Part shown: positions 15,928-25,151 of the stretch, piece by piece
Numbering within the stretch: position 1 is the stretch's first letter
How the letters are laid out: each line of letters opens with the position of its first letter
Source: Methylocystis iwaonis
GTDB lineage: Bacteria > Pseudomonadota > Alphaproteobacteria > Rhizobiales > Beijerinckiaceae
Assembly (NCBI RefSeq): GCF_027925385.1
Contig: NZ_AP027142.1
Coordinates: forward strand, 2,772,001 to 2,836,000
DNA: 64,000 bases
Direction of reading: 5' to 3'
Notes under the pieces: model-generated
What the model saw: the letters and a program-made list of their open reading frames with translations, nothing else
Databases searched by the model: none
Told to the model about the DNA's origin: nothing
Made by a program: the position numbers and the translations under genes

Positions 15928-16965
15928 ATGACCGGGTCTTTGAGGTTTTTCCTCGCTCTCAGCGTCGTCTTTTCCCACCTTTCGGGCGCCAGTTATTGTA
16001 AACATATCGGATATTACTCCGTTGGAAGTTTCTTTATATTGTCGAGCTACGCCATGACGGCGGCGCTTCACGAGCGCTATCGCTTCGACGCCAAGAGCTT
16101 CTGGCTCAGCCGGTTATTGAGGCTGGGGCCGACATATCTGTCGGCCTGCCTCTTGACCTTCCTCGCCGTCGAGATTTTTCCCCTCCAATCGGCAAGCTTC
16201 ATGCCGCGGTGGGGGTTTCCGGCGACCTTCGCCGACATCGTGCAAAACCTTCTCGTGGTCCCGATCATCTTTTTCAGGGCCAATCAGTTCATCTTCATCG
16301 AACCAGCCTGGTCGCTCTCGATCGAGATCATGATGTATGGGGCTCTGTTTCTCCTCCTCGCGCGAGGCCCCGCTTTTGCGTTCTACGGCTTTGCGCTCGG
16401 CTTTTATTTGCATCTCGCCGCGACGCTAAACGACCTGCCGTTCGACCGAATTTATTTTTCAGTTAACGGCCCGATCATGAGTTTTTCGATCGGCGCCCTC
16501 GCCTATTTCTGGCGCCGCCAAAGCGCGCTGCGCATCCCGCCCCTCGCCGCCGTCCTTGTGCTCGGCCTATGGATGATCAATTTCTTCGCGGAAGCCGCCC
16601 TGGCGGCGGCGAACTACCCGGCCAGAGCGGGTTTCTATTTTAATATCTTCCTCACCGTCCCGGTCGTCGTGGCGCTCTCGGAACTGAAAACCGGGCCGGC
16701 CCTCGCCCGTGTCGACCGCCTGCTCGGCGATTTGAGCTACCCGATCTATCTCGTGCAATGGCTGGGCGGCTTCGCCGGCTACATGCTCTTCGCCAGCCCG
16801 GCGATGCGCGGCTGGGAGCTGTTCTTCGCCTCGGTCGCACCGATTCTTCTGATCTCCGGCGCGCTGTCCTGGCTGCAAGGTCTCGTCGTCGAACCTCTCC
16901 GATCGAAAATCCGTGAGGGCGCGACAGAGGCGCGAGTGGGCGCCGTCCTGCAGCCAGCCGAATGA
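15928..16965 (+). CDS. Acyltransferase-3 family membrane protein
   Basis: 345 residues with about ten hydrophobic segments. Family features: an early LRFFLALSVVFSHLSG helix with the catalytic-type His in a VxxSH context, a GSFFILSSYAM segment, a basic SRLLRLGPTYL loop and EPAWSLSIEIMMYG in the middle. Such proteins O-acylate surface polysaccharides or other envelope glycans using acyl donors across the inner membrane. It lies in isolation, with no polysaccharide genes adjacent, so the target is unknown. Confidence 0.85.
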   Translation: MTGSLRFFLALSVVFSHLSGASYCKHIGYYSVGSFFILSSYAMTAALHERYRFDAKSFWLSRLLRLGPTYLSACLLTFLAVEIFPLQSASFMPRWGFPATFADIVQNLLVVPIIFFRANQFIFIEPAWSLSIEIMMYGALFLLLARGPAFAFYGFALGFYLHLAATLNDLPFDRIYFSVNGPIMSFSIGALAYFWRRQSALRIPPLAAVLVLGLWMINFFAEAALAAANYPARAGFYFNIFLTVPVVVALSELKTGPALARVDRLLGDLSYPIYLVQWLGGFAGYMLFASPAMRGWELFFASVAPILLISGALSWLQGLVVEPLRSKIREGATEARVGAVLQPAE

Positions 16966-17070
16966 TTGGGCTTCGTTAACCCAACGGCAAGCATGGCGAG
17001 AGGCGGACCTTTCGCGGCCTGACATTTGGCGCGAGTTTTCGTCAAAAGCGATTCATGCAGGAGCCGCCGC

Positions 17071-17847
17071 GTGGCGAAGAAGAAACCGCAAGCCTCGAAA
17101 ACACCCTCCGCCGGATTGGTCGTGGCGGTCGGGCTCGCCTGCGGCGCCGCGGGCTATTTCCTCGGGAAAAACAGCGCGTCGGTCGAACACGGCCTTTCGG
17201 CTTTGGTGAGCGCCGAGAAACCCGCTGCGCCGGCGGCCAAAACGGCTCCCGAGCAAAAACGTGCGGAGGCGCCCGGCGCGATCAAACCGGCCGAGAAGTC
17301 GGAGCTGTCGCGCCTGCTGAAGGGCGCGACAGCGAAGCCAGCCGAACCCAAAGGCGCCGTCGAAAATGTCCCCACGCCGCCGGCGAAGCCCGACCTCGCC
17401 GCCAGAGGGGAGCCGCTAAAGCTTGAGGACGCCGAGCCGGCCTCCCCCAGGCCCAATCCCACGCAGCCGGACTTCCCTCACCCGCCGGCGCCGATCGCTT
17501 TTACCTTTCTGAATAAGGAAATCTCGCAAAGCGGCGACGCCGGCGCGCGGGTGACGCTTTCCCTCAATTTCGAGAATCTCGCCGGCAAAGCGATCCGCGC
17601 CTTCGAGGGCGTCATGAAGCTCACCGACCAGCAGGACAGAGCCGTCTACAGCACGAAAATCGCCGTGAGCGCGCTGATCTCCGGAGGCGGCGCGATCCGC
17701 TGGGACGAGCAAATCGACGCGGGCAAGCTCGACGACAAGGGCCGGCGCCTCGTGAGCGAGGACAGGGAAAATCTGAAGGCGGTCTTTCTGGTGAAGAAGG
17801 TCTTCTTCGCCGACGGCAGCGTGCGGACATTCGACGCACGGGGCTAG
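17071..17847 (+). CDS. Single-pass membrane protein with Pro/Ala-rich linker, function unknown
   Basis: 258 residues from GTG 17071 (AKKKPQASK), chosen because AGGAG lies 7 nt upstream; an ATG at 17026 lacks a ribosome-binding site. A basic N-terminus precedes a membrane helix (about 14-34), then a long Ala/Pro/Lys/Glu-rich low-complexity linker (about 45-135). A compact C-terminal β-rich domain (about 140-258, AFTFLNKEISQ, RVTLSLNFENLAGKAIRAF, VFFADGSVRTF) is probably periplasmic and looks like an immunoglobulin-like fold with a FxN motif. I do not recognise the family. Confidence 0.7.
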   Translation: MAKKKPQASKTPSAGLVVAVGLACGAAGYFLGKNSASVEHGLSALVSAEKPAAPAAKTAPEQKRAEAPGAIKPAEKSELSRLLKGATAKPAEPKGAVENVPTPPAKPDLAARGEPLKLEDAEPASPRPNPTQPDFPHPPAPIAFTFLNKEISQSGDAGARVTLSLNFENLAGKAIRAFEGVMKLTDQQDRAVYSTKIAVSALISGGGAIRWDEQIDAGKLDDKGRRLVSEDRENLKAVFLVKKVFFADGSVRTFDARG

Positions 17848-17874
17848 GCCGAAGAAGCGTGATACGACGTCGGT

Positions 17875-17977
17875 GTCATTCCCGATCGGGAATCCTGTCC
17901 TGGCGTGGATGCCCGCGACAAGCGCGGGCATGACGCGGCTGCGTAGGGTTTGTTATTCCTCCCGCCGGGAATGACAT
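17875..17977. repeat. Repeat fragments: family B piece and solo family A arm
   Basis: GTCATTCCCGATCGGGAATC (17875-17894) is a short family B fragment. 17902-17934 is a single family A arm (GGCGTGGATGCCCGCGACAA onwards), identical to the right arm of the 2802-2939 element. A family B end GGGAATGAC lies near 17968-17976. Confidence 0.7.
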
Positions 17978-18000
17978 GCGCCCACCGAAGGCGCCGCCGC

Positions 18001-18942
18001 TCAATCGAACAGGCTCGACACGCTCTCCTCGCGCGCCGTGCGGGCGATCGCTTCGCCGATCAGCGGGCCGATCGGGATCACGCGGATATTATGCGCCGCC
18101 TTCACGGCGTCGGTCTCGCGGATCGTGTCGGTGATGACGAGCTCCTTGAGCTTCGAGGCGGTGATGCGCTCGACCGCCGCGCCCGACAGCACGCCATGGG
18201 TGATATAGGCGTGGACCGACTCCGCGCCCGCCGCGAGCAGCGCGTCGGCGGCGTTGCAGAGCGTGCCGCCAGAGTCGACGATGTCGTCGACGAGAATGCA
18301 GTTATGGCCCGCGACGTCGCCGATGATGTTCATCACTTCCGACTCGCCGGCCCGCTCGCGACGCTTATCGACGATCGCCAGCGGCGCATCGATGCGCTTG
18401 GCCAGAGCGCGGGCGCGCACCACGCCGCCGACGTCGGGCGAGACGACCATCACGTTCTTCAACTGCCGATGCGCTTTGATGTCGGCGACCATCACCGGCG
18501 CGGCGAAAAGATTGTCGGTCGGAATATCGAAGAAGCCCTGCACCTGCCCGGCGTGGAGATCGACCGTCAGCACGCGGTCGGCGCCGGCGCGGGTGATGAG
18601 ATTGCTGACAAGCTTGGCCGAGATCGGCGTGCGCCCCCCCTGTTTGCGATCCTGGCGCGCGTAGCCAAAATAAGGGATCACCGCGGTGATGCGGCGGGCC
18701 GACGCGCGGCGGAGCGCGTCGATCATGATCAAGAGCTCCATCAGATGGTCGTTCGCCGGGAAGGACGTGGACTGGATCACGAAAGTGTCCTGGCCACGGA
18801 CATTCTCCAGAACCTCGACCCAGATCTCCTGATCAGCGAAACGCCGCACATGCGCGCGGCAGAGCGGAATCGAGAGATGCGCCGCTATGGCCTCGGCGAG
18901 CGCCCGGTTCGAATTGCCCGCCAGAAGTTTCATCGCCGCCAT
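18001..18942 (-). CDS. prs: Ribose-phosphate pyrophosphokinase
   Basis: Makes PRPP from ribose 5-phosphate and ATP for nucleotide, histidine and NAD synthesis, in the cytosol. The 313 residues match family length. Seen: the flexible-loop basic motif [20 protein letters not shown], the divalent-cation and ribose-phosphate segment [33 protein letters not shown], and the PRPP-binding loop [14 protein letters not shown]. It starts at ATG 18942 behind AAGGATAGG; an internal ATG three codons on ([14 protein letters not shown]) also fits the family. It is transcribed away from mnmA. Confidence 0.96.
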   Translation of the reverse strand: MAAMKLLAGNSNRALAEAIAAHLSIPLCRAHVRRFADQEIWVEVLENVRGQDTFVIQSTSFPANDHLMELLIMIDALRRASARRITAVIPYFGYARQDRKQGGRTPISAKLVSNLITRAGADRVLTVDLHAGQVQGFFDIPTDNLFAAPVMVADIKAHRQLKNVMVVSPDVGGVVRARALAKRIDAPLAIVDKRRERAGESEVMNIIGDVAGHNCILVDDIVDSGGTLCNAADALLAAGAESVHAYITHGVLSGAAVERITASKLKELVITDTIRETDAVKAAHNIRVIPIGPLIGEAIARTAREESVSSLFD

Positions 18943-19146
18943 GGACCTATCCTTACACCGCTACAGTTTGCGGCGTCTTAGCAGCCATGCGGCCCAGGAA
19001 CAATATGACGCTGATATGGGCGCGCCTTTCCCCGATACGATTGCCTCACGGCCCGGTAATGCTCTAAATGGCAGCTTGCCGGGGTTTTTGCCGCGACGCG
19101 GCATAGGCGCCGGCTCCCCATCACTCCAAGGCGTAACCTCCAGACT

Positions 19147-20394
19147 ATGACGATTTGCACCAGCGCTGCGGATGACGTTTCGACCCTACCGGCGTCGCCG
19201 GGCGCAACGCGCGCCGTCGTCGCCATGTCGGGAGGCGTGGATTCGAGCGTTGTCGCGGCCCTTCTCAAGGAGCAGGGCTACGACGTCGTCGGCGTGACGC
19301 TTCAGCTTTACGACCATGGCGAGGCCACCCACCGCAAGGGCGCCTGCTGCGCCGGCCAGGACATTCAGGACGCCCGCGCGGTCGCGGCGCGCCTCGGCAT
19401 TCCGCATTTCGTGCTCGATTACGAGCGGCGCTTCCAGGAGCGGGTGATCGGGGAATTCGCCGCCTCCTACGCCAGCGGCGAGACGCCGGTCCCCTGCATC
19501 GCCTGCAACCAATTCATCAAATTCGCCGATCTTTTCGAAACCGCCAAGGACCTCGGCGCCGATATTCTGGCGACCGGCCATTATATCTCCTCGCGCGACG
19601 ACGGCGCCGGCGGGCGGGCGCTCTACCGCGCCAAGGACGCCTCGCGCGACCAGAGCTACTTCCTCTTCGCCACGACGCGGGAGCAGCTCGCGATGCTGCG
19701 CTTTCCGCTCGGCGACTACACCAAGGCGGAGGTGCGCGACATGGCCCGCCGCTTCTCTCTCGAAGTGGCGGACAAGCCCGACAGCCAGGACATTTGCTTC
19801 GTTCCGAGCGGACGTTACACCGACGTCGTGCAGCGGCTCGCGCCTCAGGCCGTGGTGCCGGGCGAGATCGTCCATATCGACGGGCGGGTGCTCGGCCGTC
19901 ATGCGGGCGTCGTGCATTATACGATAGGTCAGAGGCGGGGCCTCGGACTCGGCGCGGCAGTCGCGGGCCGTGACGCGCAGCCGCTATATGTGGTGCGCAT
20001 CGACGCGGCGAAAGCCCAAGTCATCGTCGGCCCGCGCGAGGCGTTGGAAACGCGCGCCGTCGCCTTGCGGGGTGTGAACTGGATCGGCCCTGGCGCGTTG
20101 TCTCAATTGCCGCCGCAAGGGATCGACATTATGGCCCGCGTCCGCTCCACTCGCCCGCCCGTCCCTGCGCGGCTCATCGCGCGTGAAGGCCAGGAGGCGA
20201 CAGTCGTCTTCGCGACGGGCGAATTCGGCGTGTCGCCGGGACAGGCCTGCGTCTTCTACGACCCTATCGACGATGGCGATGGCGCGCGCGTGCTGGGCGG
20301 CGGCTTCATCGCCGCGGTCGAGCCGGCGAGACAGAGCGTTCCCGTCATGGCGTCGCCGCCGCGCGCCGCAACCGCGCAAAGGGCGCCGAGATGA
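19147..20394 (+). CDS. mnmA: tRNA-specific 2-thiouridylase MnmA
   Basis: Thiolates U34 of tRNA-Lys, -Glu and -Gln in the cytoplasm, using sulfur relayed from IscS. The 415 residues include the PP-loop [15 protein letters not shown] (SGGVDSS at 28-34), the catalytic cysteine in [15 protein letters not shown], the partner cysteine region [18 protein letters not shown], and the conserved GQRRGLGL segment. The N-terminal 20 residues are a low-conservation extension. Its TGA overlaps the ATG of the methyltransferase gene by 4 nt, so the two are probably cotranslated. Confidence 0.96.
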   Translation: MTICTSAADDVSTLPASPGATRAVVAMSGGVDSSVVAALLKEQGYDVVGVTLQLYDHGEATHRKGACCAGQDIQDARAVAARLGIPHFVLDYERRFQERVIGEFAASYASGETPVPCIACNQFIKFADLFETAKDLGADILATGHYISSRDDGAGGRALYRAKDASRDQSYFLFATTREQLAMLRFPLGDYTKAEVRDMARRFSLEVADKPDSQDICFVPSGRYTDVVQRLAPQAVVPGEIVHIDGRVLGRHAGVVHYTIGQRRGLGLGAAVAGRDAQPLYVVRIDAAKAQVIVGPREALETRAVALRGVNWIGPGALSQLPPQGIDIMARVRSTRPPVPARLIAREGQEATVVFATGEFGVSPGQACVFYDPIDDGDGARVLGGGFIAAVEPARQSVPVMASPPRAATAQRAPR

Positions 20395-21113
20395 CCGAAG
20401 CGACAGATTCGAGCCGCGAGATCGAATCGCTGGACACTGGCGACGTCGAGGCCGCTTACGCGCGCTGGGCGCCGATCTATGACCTCGCTTTCACCGCCGT
20501 GTTCCGTCCCGGCCGCCGCGCCCTGACAACTGCGGCCTCCAAGGCGGACGGCCCGATTCTCGACGTCGGCGTCGGCACAGGGCTCGAGCTTCCCATGTTC
20601 GAGCCGCATAACCAGGTCTATGGCGTTGATCTCTGCGAGCCGATGCTGCGCCGCGCCAGCGAACGCGTGCGCCGACAGGGGCTGAGCCATGTGGTGGCCC
20701 TCTGCAAGATGGATGCGACGCGCATGGGCTTCGCCGATTCGACCTTCGCCTGCGTCTGCGCGCCTTTCGTGCTGACAGTGGCGCCGGAGCCGGAGGCCAT
20801 GCTCGACGAATTGGGACGCGTGGTGCGGCCGGGCGGCGAGATCATCCTCGTCAACCATGTCAGCCGCAAGGATGACCCTTTCGCGATATTCGAGCATTGG
20901 CTCGACCGCCATGTCGCGCCCAAGCTCGGCTGGCGCCCGCAATTTCCCTGGGCGATCATCGGCGACTGGATCGACAGGCGCCCCGAGATGCGGCTGGTGG
21001 AGCGCCGGCGACTGGCGCCCTTCGGCCTCTTCACCTTCGTGCGCATCAAACGCCTGCCGGTCAGCCAGATCGCAGAAACGCCCGAGACGCAAGCCGAACT
21101 CGAATACGCCTGA
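20391..21113 (+). CDS. pmtA: SAM methyltransferase, probable phosphatidylethanolamine N-methyltransferase
   Basis: 240 residues. It carries the N-terminal signature [19 protein letters not shown] seen in bacterial PmtA, then motif [14 protein letters not shown], motif [13 protein letters not shown], and [16 protein letters not shown]. PmtA makes phosphatidylcholine by three successive methylations of phosphatidylethanolamine at the membrane surface. A UbiE-type methyltransferase is the alternative, but the N-terminal signature and short C-terminal half fit PmtA. Translationally coupled to mnmA (ATGA overlap). Confidence 0.68.
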   Translation: MTEATDSSREIESLDTGDVEAAYARWAPIYDLAFTAVFRPGRRALTTAASKADGPILDVGVGTGLELPMFEPHNQVYGVDLCEPMLRRASERVRRQGLSHVVALCKMDATRMGFADSTFACVCAPFVLTVAPEPEAMLDELGRVVRPGGEIILVNHVSRKDDPFAIFEHWLDRHVAPKLGWRPQFPWAIIGDWIDRRPEMRLVERRRLAPFGLFTFVRIKRLPVSQIAETPETQAELEYA

Positions 21114-21157
21114 GCACTGGCGCCGAGACGCGGGGCGCGCTAAGTTGTATGAGCGGC

Positions 21158-21310
21158 GCTGCGGGGTGCGTGCAGGACTATTATTCCCCGGGGCCTTATC
21201 GATCCTTATGGGAGCTGTCCCTGGCCTTGCCCGTGGGCTTGGCCACACGGCGCCCACCTACGTTGTAGGTTCCCGGGATCGATGTCCCACGGCTCACGTG
21301 GCCCGCGCTT
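21158..21310 (+). ncRNA. ssrS: 6S RNA
   Basis: The region has the alphaproteobacterial 6S pattern. The closing-stem arms GCGGGGTGCGTG (21161-21172) and CACGTGGCCCGC (21295-21306) pair around a bulge. Inside are CCTTATGGGAGCTGTCCCTG, the apical stem ACCTACGTTGTAGGT and GGATCGATGTCCCACGG, which form the long hairpin with an open central bubble. It lies directly upstream of 5-formyltetrahydrofolate cyclo-ligase, the location of 6S RNA in most proteobacteria. It binds the σ70 RNA polymerase holoenzyme in stationary phase. The ends are approximate. Confidence 0.88.
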
Positions 21311-21338
21311 TCACTCTCGCTTTCCCGGCCCCTTCTCA

Positions 21339-21926
21339 ATGACCGATGTGAAGACAGAATTGCGCCGGCGCGCGCTGGCGCGCCGCGACCTCGTGACTCA
21401 TGAGGAAGCTCATGACGCCGCTTTGTCGGTCGCCCGCCGCGGCCTCGCGCTCGTCGAAGAGCTGTCAGCGACAACAGGGCTCGAAACGCCCATAGTTTCC
21501 GTCTACTGGCCGATTCGCAGCGAGCTCAACACCCGCCCGCTGATCGAGGCTCTCGCGCGAAAGGGCTATCGGGTCGTGCTGCCTGTGATGCACAAGGTCC
21601 GGCATCCTCTGGTCTTCCGGGATTTCGCGCCCGGCGACGATCTCGTGAAAGGGCCCTTCGGCCTTTCCGAGCCGGCCGAAGACAAGCCGGCGCGCGACCC
21701 CGACGTCATCTTCTCGCCGCTGGCGGCCTTCGACCGCAAGGGCTTCCGCCTCGGCTATGGCGGCGGTATTTACGACGCGACGCTCGCGCAGCTACGCCCG
21801 AGGAAGCCGGTAACGGTCGTTGGCCTCGCCTATTCCTGCCAGGAGGCCGACCATGTGCCGACCGAACCGCACGACGAGCGCCTGGATTATCTGATGACCG
21901 AGCGGGAACTAATTATTCCGGCCTAA
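21339..21926 (+). CDS. 5-formyltetrahydrofolate cyclo-ligase
   Basis: Converts 5-formyl-THF to 5,10-methenyl-THF with ATP, in cytoplasmic one-carbon metabolism. 195 residues from ATG 21339 (MTDVKTELRRRALARRD); upstream in-frame starts run into the 6S RNA. Seen: the basic N-terminal helix, YWPIRSELNTRPL (folate pocket) and the family signature FDRKGFRLGYGGGIYDATLA near the C-terminus. Its position behind 6S RNA is conserved across proteobacteria. Confidence 0.94.
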   Translation: MTDVKTELRRRALARRDLVTHEEAHDAALSVARRGLALVEELSATTGLETPIVSVYWPIRSELNTRPLIEALARKGYRVVLPVMHKVRHPLVFRDFAPGDDLVKGPFGLSEPAEDKPARDPDVIFSPLAAFDRKGFRLGYGGGIYDATLAQLRPRKPVTVVGLAYSCQEADHVPTEPHDERLDYLMTERELIIPA

Positions 21927-21953
21927 AGCCGCCCATCATTGCGAGCGTCGCCC

Positions 21954-22029
21954 GTCATTGCGAGCGAAGCGAAGCAATCCAGGGCCGCAACACGGCTCTG
22001 GATTGCTTCGCTTCGCTCCTCGCAATGAC
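21954..22029. repeat. Dispersed palindromic repeat, family C (long hairpin)
   Basis: Arms of about 33 bp (GTCATTGCGAGCGAAGCGAA onwards, and its inverted copy ending CAATGAC) surround a 7-nt loop. A half copy of this element, starting GTCATTGCGAGC, occurs inside cobN at 54242. On RNA it would form a long stem that could also stop or protect transcripts of the two convergent genes. Confidence 0.85.
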
Positions 22030-22039
22030 GGTTATCGAC

Positions 22040-22654
22040 TTAGTCGGACGCCGAGCCCGCTATAGCGGTGAGCCGTCGGAGCCCGGGGATGTATATCGTG
22101 AACAGAAACACGCCCCACCATTCGACGCCGGCGTCAAAATAGGTCGACGTTTCAGGCAGCCGGGGAGAACTCCAATCGTAGATTTCATGGGTGCAGTTTG
22201 GAGGCAGGATAAAATTTTTGACGGCAAGAAAGAGTTGCTCGATTTCACTCGGCCGAGCCGAAAGAGGGTAAGGAGGCGATGAAAAAGCGTAGGCGAACTG
22301 GCCACCTTCGCCCGTGTCGGGAATGTACCAGCCGCCCGAGACGATTTCCGTCTCGCAAAGATCCCGAAGCTTCGGGTCGACCAGCTCCAGCCCATCATTG
22401 CTTCTGAATACGCCGCGCCGAACGAGAGCGTTGTTTTCAGGATCGTACCAATCTCCCAGAAACGTACGATCGTCGATGCGCCGAAAACCGAGGGCGCTAA
22501 GAGCAGCTCCGTCGATGTCGGGCACGATCGCTGAGATCGACGCGAGAAACTCCTGTTCACTTCCGTCGGAGTCCTCGAATGTCGCGAAGCCAAGGACGCC
22601 GCCGATTTCCCAGAAGCGATCGAAGGCGGGTGGCAAATCTTTTATAGCGCGCAT
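22040..22654 (-). CDS. Hypothetical soluble protein, function unknown
   Basis: 204 residues from ATG 22654 (MRAIKDLPPAF); a TTG at 22720 would add 22 low-similarity residues. The composition is that of a soluble α/β protein: Trp- and Asp-rich strands such as GDWYDPENNALVRRGVF, EIVSGGWYIPDTGEG and DAGVEWWGVFLFTIY. No signal peptide, membrane segment or catalytic motif is visible and I do not recognise the family. It is isolated, convergent with the folate gene across the family C hairpin. The 277 bp upstream hold nothing recognisable. Confidence 0.6.
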   Translation of the reverse strand: MRAIKDLPPAFDRFWEIGGVLGFATFEDSDGSEQEFLASISAIVPDIDGAALSALGFRRIDDRTFLGDWYDPENNALVRRGVFRSNDGLELVDPKLRDLCETEIVSGGWYIPDTGEGGQFAYAFSSPPYPLSARPSEIEQLFLAVKNFILPPNCTHEIYDWSSPRLPETSTYFDAGVEWWGVFLFTIYIPGLRRLTAIAGSASD

Positions 22655-22931
22655 ATTTCCGCCCGGTTGCGGAGCCGTTGAATCGGTTTGGTTTGCGTCT
22701 GTTCGATCGTAAAACAGCAATGCGTAGGGTAAGAATTAAGTTGAACGAGGATCGTAAGGATTCGACGCTCTATCAGGCCCTGTTCACAGATTCGAAACTA
22801 CCCTGAGAAGTCGACATGCTGCGCCCGTCCAAGCTGGTGGAAGGCGGCGAGGGTGGCAATTGACGGCTGCCTCGAGAGGCGCGCCGGCAATCCAGTGGCC
22901 CAAGATCGCCGGCGCAAACCAACCATCTGCA

Positions 22932-23861
22932 CTACTTCGCAGGCGGCTCGGGCAGCTTGATCACCTGCCCCGCCTTGAGCTTCGCGCCCGGTTTGATCCC
23001 CGGGTTGGCGGCGGTAAGCGCGCGCAGCTTGTCCGCCTTTCCATAGAGCTTCCTGGCGATCGTCTTCAGCGTCTCGCCCGCCTTCGCGGTATAAGTATCC
23101 TCAGGCGCGGCTGGCTTTTCCGCTGGCGCAGCGTCGGGCGGGGTCGCCGCCTCGGGGGCCTGGGCGGTCTCGGCAGGCTTCGACTCCTCCGAAGGCGCCG
23201 GCGCCTCTGCGGTCTGGTTCTCGGCGGGCGCAGTTTGGTCGCTGGCGGGCGACTCTGCGGTCTGTTGCTCGACATTCGCCTGCTCTTCGGGAGCCGGGGG
23301 TGCCGGAACTTTACCCGTGCCCATGGCAAAGACATAGGCAAGAGCCGCCGCCGCGCCCGCGAGAGCCATTTCCCTAGCGCCACGCACCCGCTTCGGCGGA
23401 TAAAGCGGCGGACGGTTGTCCGTGGACGCGCCCGCCGTCGCGCGCGTCTCCTCGCGGCCCTTGAGCCAACTGAAAAGCTCGAGCAGGAAGTAGAGCAGCA
23501 ACAGCGCCGCGAGCGGCGGCTTCCAATAGGCCCCGGGCGCGAAAATATAGGCCATCGCGCCCTGCTCGATCAGCAGACCGATCCAAGGGATGTCTTCGCC
23601 CTTGCCGCGGCGCAGGAGCGCCGCGCCGGCGACGGCGACGAACAGCGCCGCATAGACCGCCAGTAGGACGTCGCGCGGGACGAAGCTCCAGCCGAGAGCT
23701 TTCTCCCCGAAAAGATAAAGCAGACCCGCTGCCGTCGCGGCATAAACGCCATGCAACAGGCGGCGCCTGGTCGCGAGCTGGGTCAGATGCGCAAGAAGCG
23801 CAGCCGCGATAATTGCCATAAAAGCAAGGGAGAGGTTTGCGGACAAAAGGTCCGGGTTCAT
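22932..23861 (-). CDS. Polytopic membrane protein with C-terminal LysM domain
   Basis: 309 residues. The N-terminal half has about five hydrophobic helices (roughly 8-28, 37-52, 63-82, 92-110, 115-133), then a further helix at about 165-182. A long Ala/Pro/Glu/Thr-rich linker (about 185-255) leads to a LysM domain (about 257-303, YTAKAGETLKTIARKLYGKA ... NPGIKPGAKLKAGQVIKLP). LysM binds peptidoglycan or chitin-like glycans, so the tail should be periplasmic. The function is unknown; a role in anchoring or sensing the cell wall is inference. Confidence 0.75.
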   Translation of the reverse strand: MNPDLLSANLSLAFMAIIAAALLAHLTQLATRRRLLHGVYAATAAGLLYLFGEKALGWSFVPRDVLLAVYAALFVAVAGAALLRRGKGEDIPWIGLLIEQGAMAYIFAPGAYWKPPLAALLLLYFLLELFSWLKGREETRATAGASTDNRPPLYPPKRVRGAREMALAGAAAALAYVFAMGTGKVPAPPAPEEQANVEQQTAESPASDQTAPAENQTAEAPAPSEESKPAETAQAPEAATPPDAAPAEKPAAPEDTYTAKAGETLKTIARKLYGKADKLRALTAANPGIKPGAKLKAGQVIKLPEPPAK

Positions 23862-23927
23862 TGGCGACAGGCTCCTGTTTCACTGCCAAGCTGTGCACGC
23901 CGATGTGACAACAGTTTGTAAGCCGGC

Positions 23928-24950
23928 CTAAGCGTCCTTGCCGCTTACCCCGGCGCTCTCGAAAGTAGCCATGTCGCGGTGGCAGGCGAGCGCCGTCTTG
24001 ACGATAGCGATCGCCAAGCCGGCCCCCGACCCCTCACCAAGCCGCATCCCCAGATCGAGCAATGGTTTTTTGCCCATCCGCGCCAAAACCTCGCGATGCC
24101 CGCCCTCTGGCGAAACATGGCCCGCGACGCAATGGGCGACAGCGTCCGGCGTCATGGCGTGAAGCAAGGCGGCGGCGGCGCAAACAACATAACCATCAAG
24201 CACCACAGGCACATTATTGAGCCGCGCCGCCGTGATCGCGCCCATCATCGCCGCGATCTCGCGTCCGCCGAGGCGGCGCAGGATTTCCAGCGGGTCGGAG
24301 AGATGCGGCCCGTGCAGCGCGAGCGCCGCGTCGATCGCCGCATTCTTGCGGGCGAGCCCCTCTTCATCCACGCCCGTGCCGCGCCCGGTCCAGCGCGAGG
24401 CCGGCCCGCCATAGAGCGCCGCATAAATGGCGGCGGCGCTCGTCGTATTGCCGATGCCCATCTCGCCGGGCGCGAGCAAATCGACCCCGCCCTCTATGGC
24501 TTCGAAACCATAGGCGAAAGTCGCCGCCGCCTCGCGTTCGTCCATGGCGGGCGCCAGCGTGAAATCCTGGGTCGGCCGCTCCAACGCCAGCTCATAGACC
24601 TTCAGGCCGATGTCATGCGCCTTGCAGATTTGATTGATCGCGGCGCCGCCGCTCATGAAGTTTTGCACCATCTGCACGGTGACGCTCGCCGGAAAGGCGG
24701 AGACGCCCTGCGCCACGACGCCATGATTGCCCGCATAGACGGCGACGAGCGGCCGCGCGATCGCGGGCTCCGCTACGCCCTGCCAGGCCGCGAGCCATTC
24801 GACGATCTCCTCTAATCGGCCAAGCGCGCCCGGCGGCTTGGTGAGCTGCGCGTCGCGCGCCCGCACGGCGGCGACGGCCTCTTCGCTCGGCGCCGGAAGA
24901 TTGGCGAAGAGCATGCGGATTTCTTCAAAGGGACGGATGTCGTGAGCCAT
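23928..24950 (-). CDS. cobT: Nicotinate-nucleotide-dimethylbenzimidazole phosphoribosyltransferase
   Basis: Makes α-ribazole phosphate, the lower-ligand precursor of cobalamin (Salmonella CobT, Pseudomonas denitrificans CobU). 340 residues match the family. Seen: the N-terminal LTKPPGALGRLEEIVEWLA, the GNHGVVAQGVSAFP segment, GEMGIGNTTSAAAIYAALYG, GRGTGVD and the C-terminal EGSGAGLAI motif. It is far from the main cob operon at 50-63 kb and transcribed the other way. No riboswitch is seen upstream. Confidence 0.95.
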   Translation of the reverse strand: MAHDIRPFEEIRMLFANLPAPSEEAVAAVRARDAQLTKPPGALGRLEEIVEWLAAWQGVAEPAIARPLVAVYAGNHGVVAQGVSAFPASVTVQMVQNFMSGGAAINQICKAHDIGLKVYELALERPTQDFTLAPAMDEREAAATFAYGFEAIEGGVDLLAPGEMGIGNTTSAAAIYAALYGGPASRWTGRGTGVDEEGLARKNAAIDAALALHGPHLSDPLEILRRLGGREIAAMMGAITAARLNNVPVVLDGYVVCAAAALLHAMTPDAVAHCVAGHVSPEGGHREVLARMGKKPLLDLGMRLGEGSGAGLAIAIVKTALACHRDMATFESAGVSGKDA

Positions 24951-25038
24951 GCGCGGGGTGTAGCGCCTGGAGAGGGAAATGGCGAGTTGAGAAAGAGCGT
25001 TCTTCAGATGCGTTGACGCCGCAGCGTCGCAGTCCCTA

Positions 25039-25149
25039 GCGCGCTTTCCGCTCGCATGGAATCATGCGAGCGATGAGAAAGCGCGCAGAGTCAAAAAGCT
25101 GGAGCGCATTCTTATCGCAAAAGTCTATCAACTTTTGCGGAATGCGCTC
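25039..25149. repeat. Two tandem inverted repeats upstream of ampG
   Basis: First: arms GCGCGCTTT (25039-25047) and AAAGCGCGC (25078-25086), enclosing an inner GCTCGCATG / CATGCGAGC palindrome. Second: arms AGCGCATT (25103-25110) and AATGCGCT (25141-25148), enclosing CGCAAAAGT / ACTTTTGCG. Both fill the gap between cobT and ampG and end 3 nt before the ampG start codon, so they lie in or over its leader. Confidence 0.75.
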
Positions 25150-25151
25150 TA

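Noticed and set aside
21954..22029. CRISPR-like repeat
   Set aside because: It is a single long palindrome without spacers; no direct-repeat arrays of regular spacing were seen anywhere in the window.
22815..22863. 16-codon frame in the gap upstream of the LysM gene
   Set aside because: No ribosome-binding site, no conservation evidence, and an in-frame stop just upstream; too short to support.
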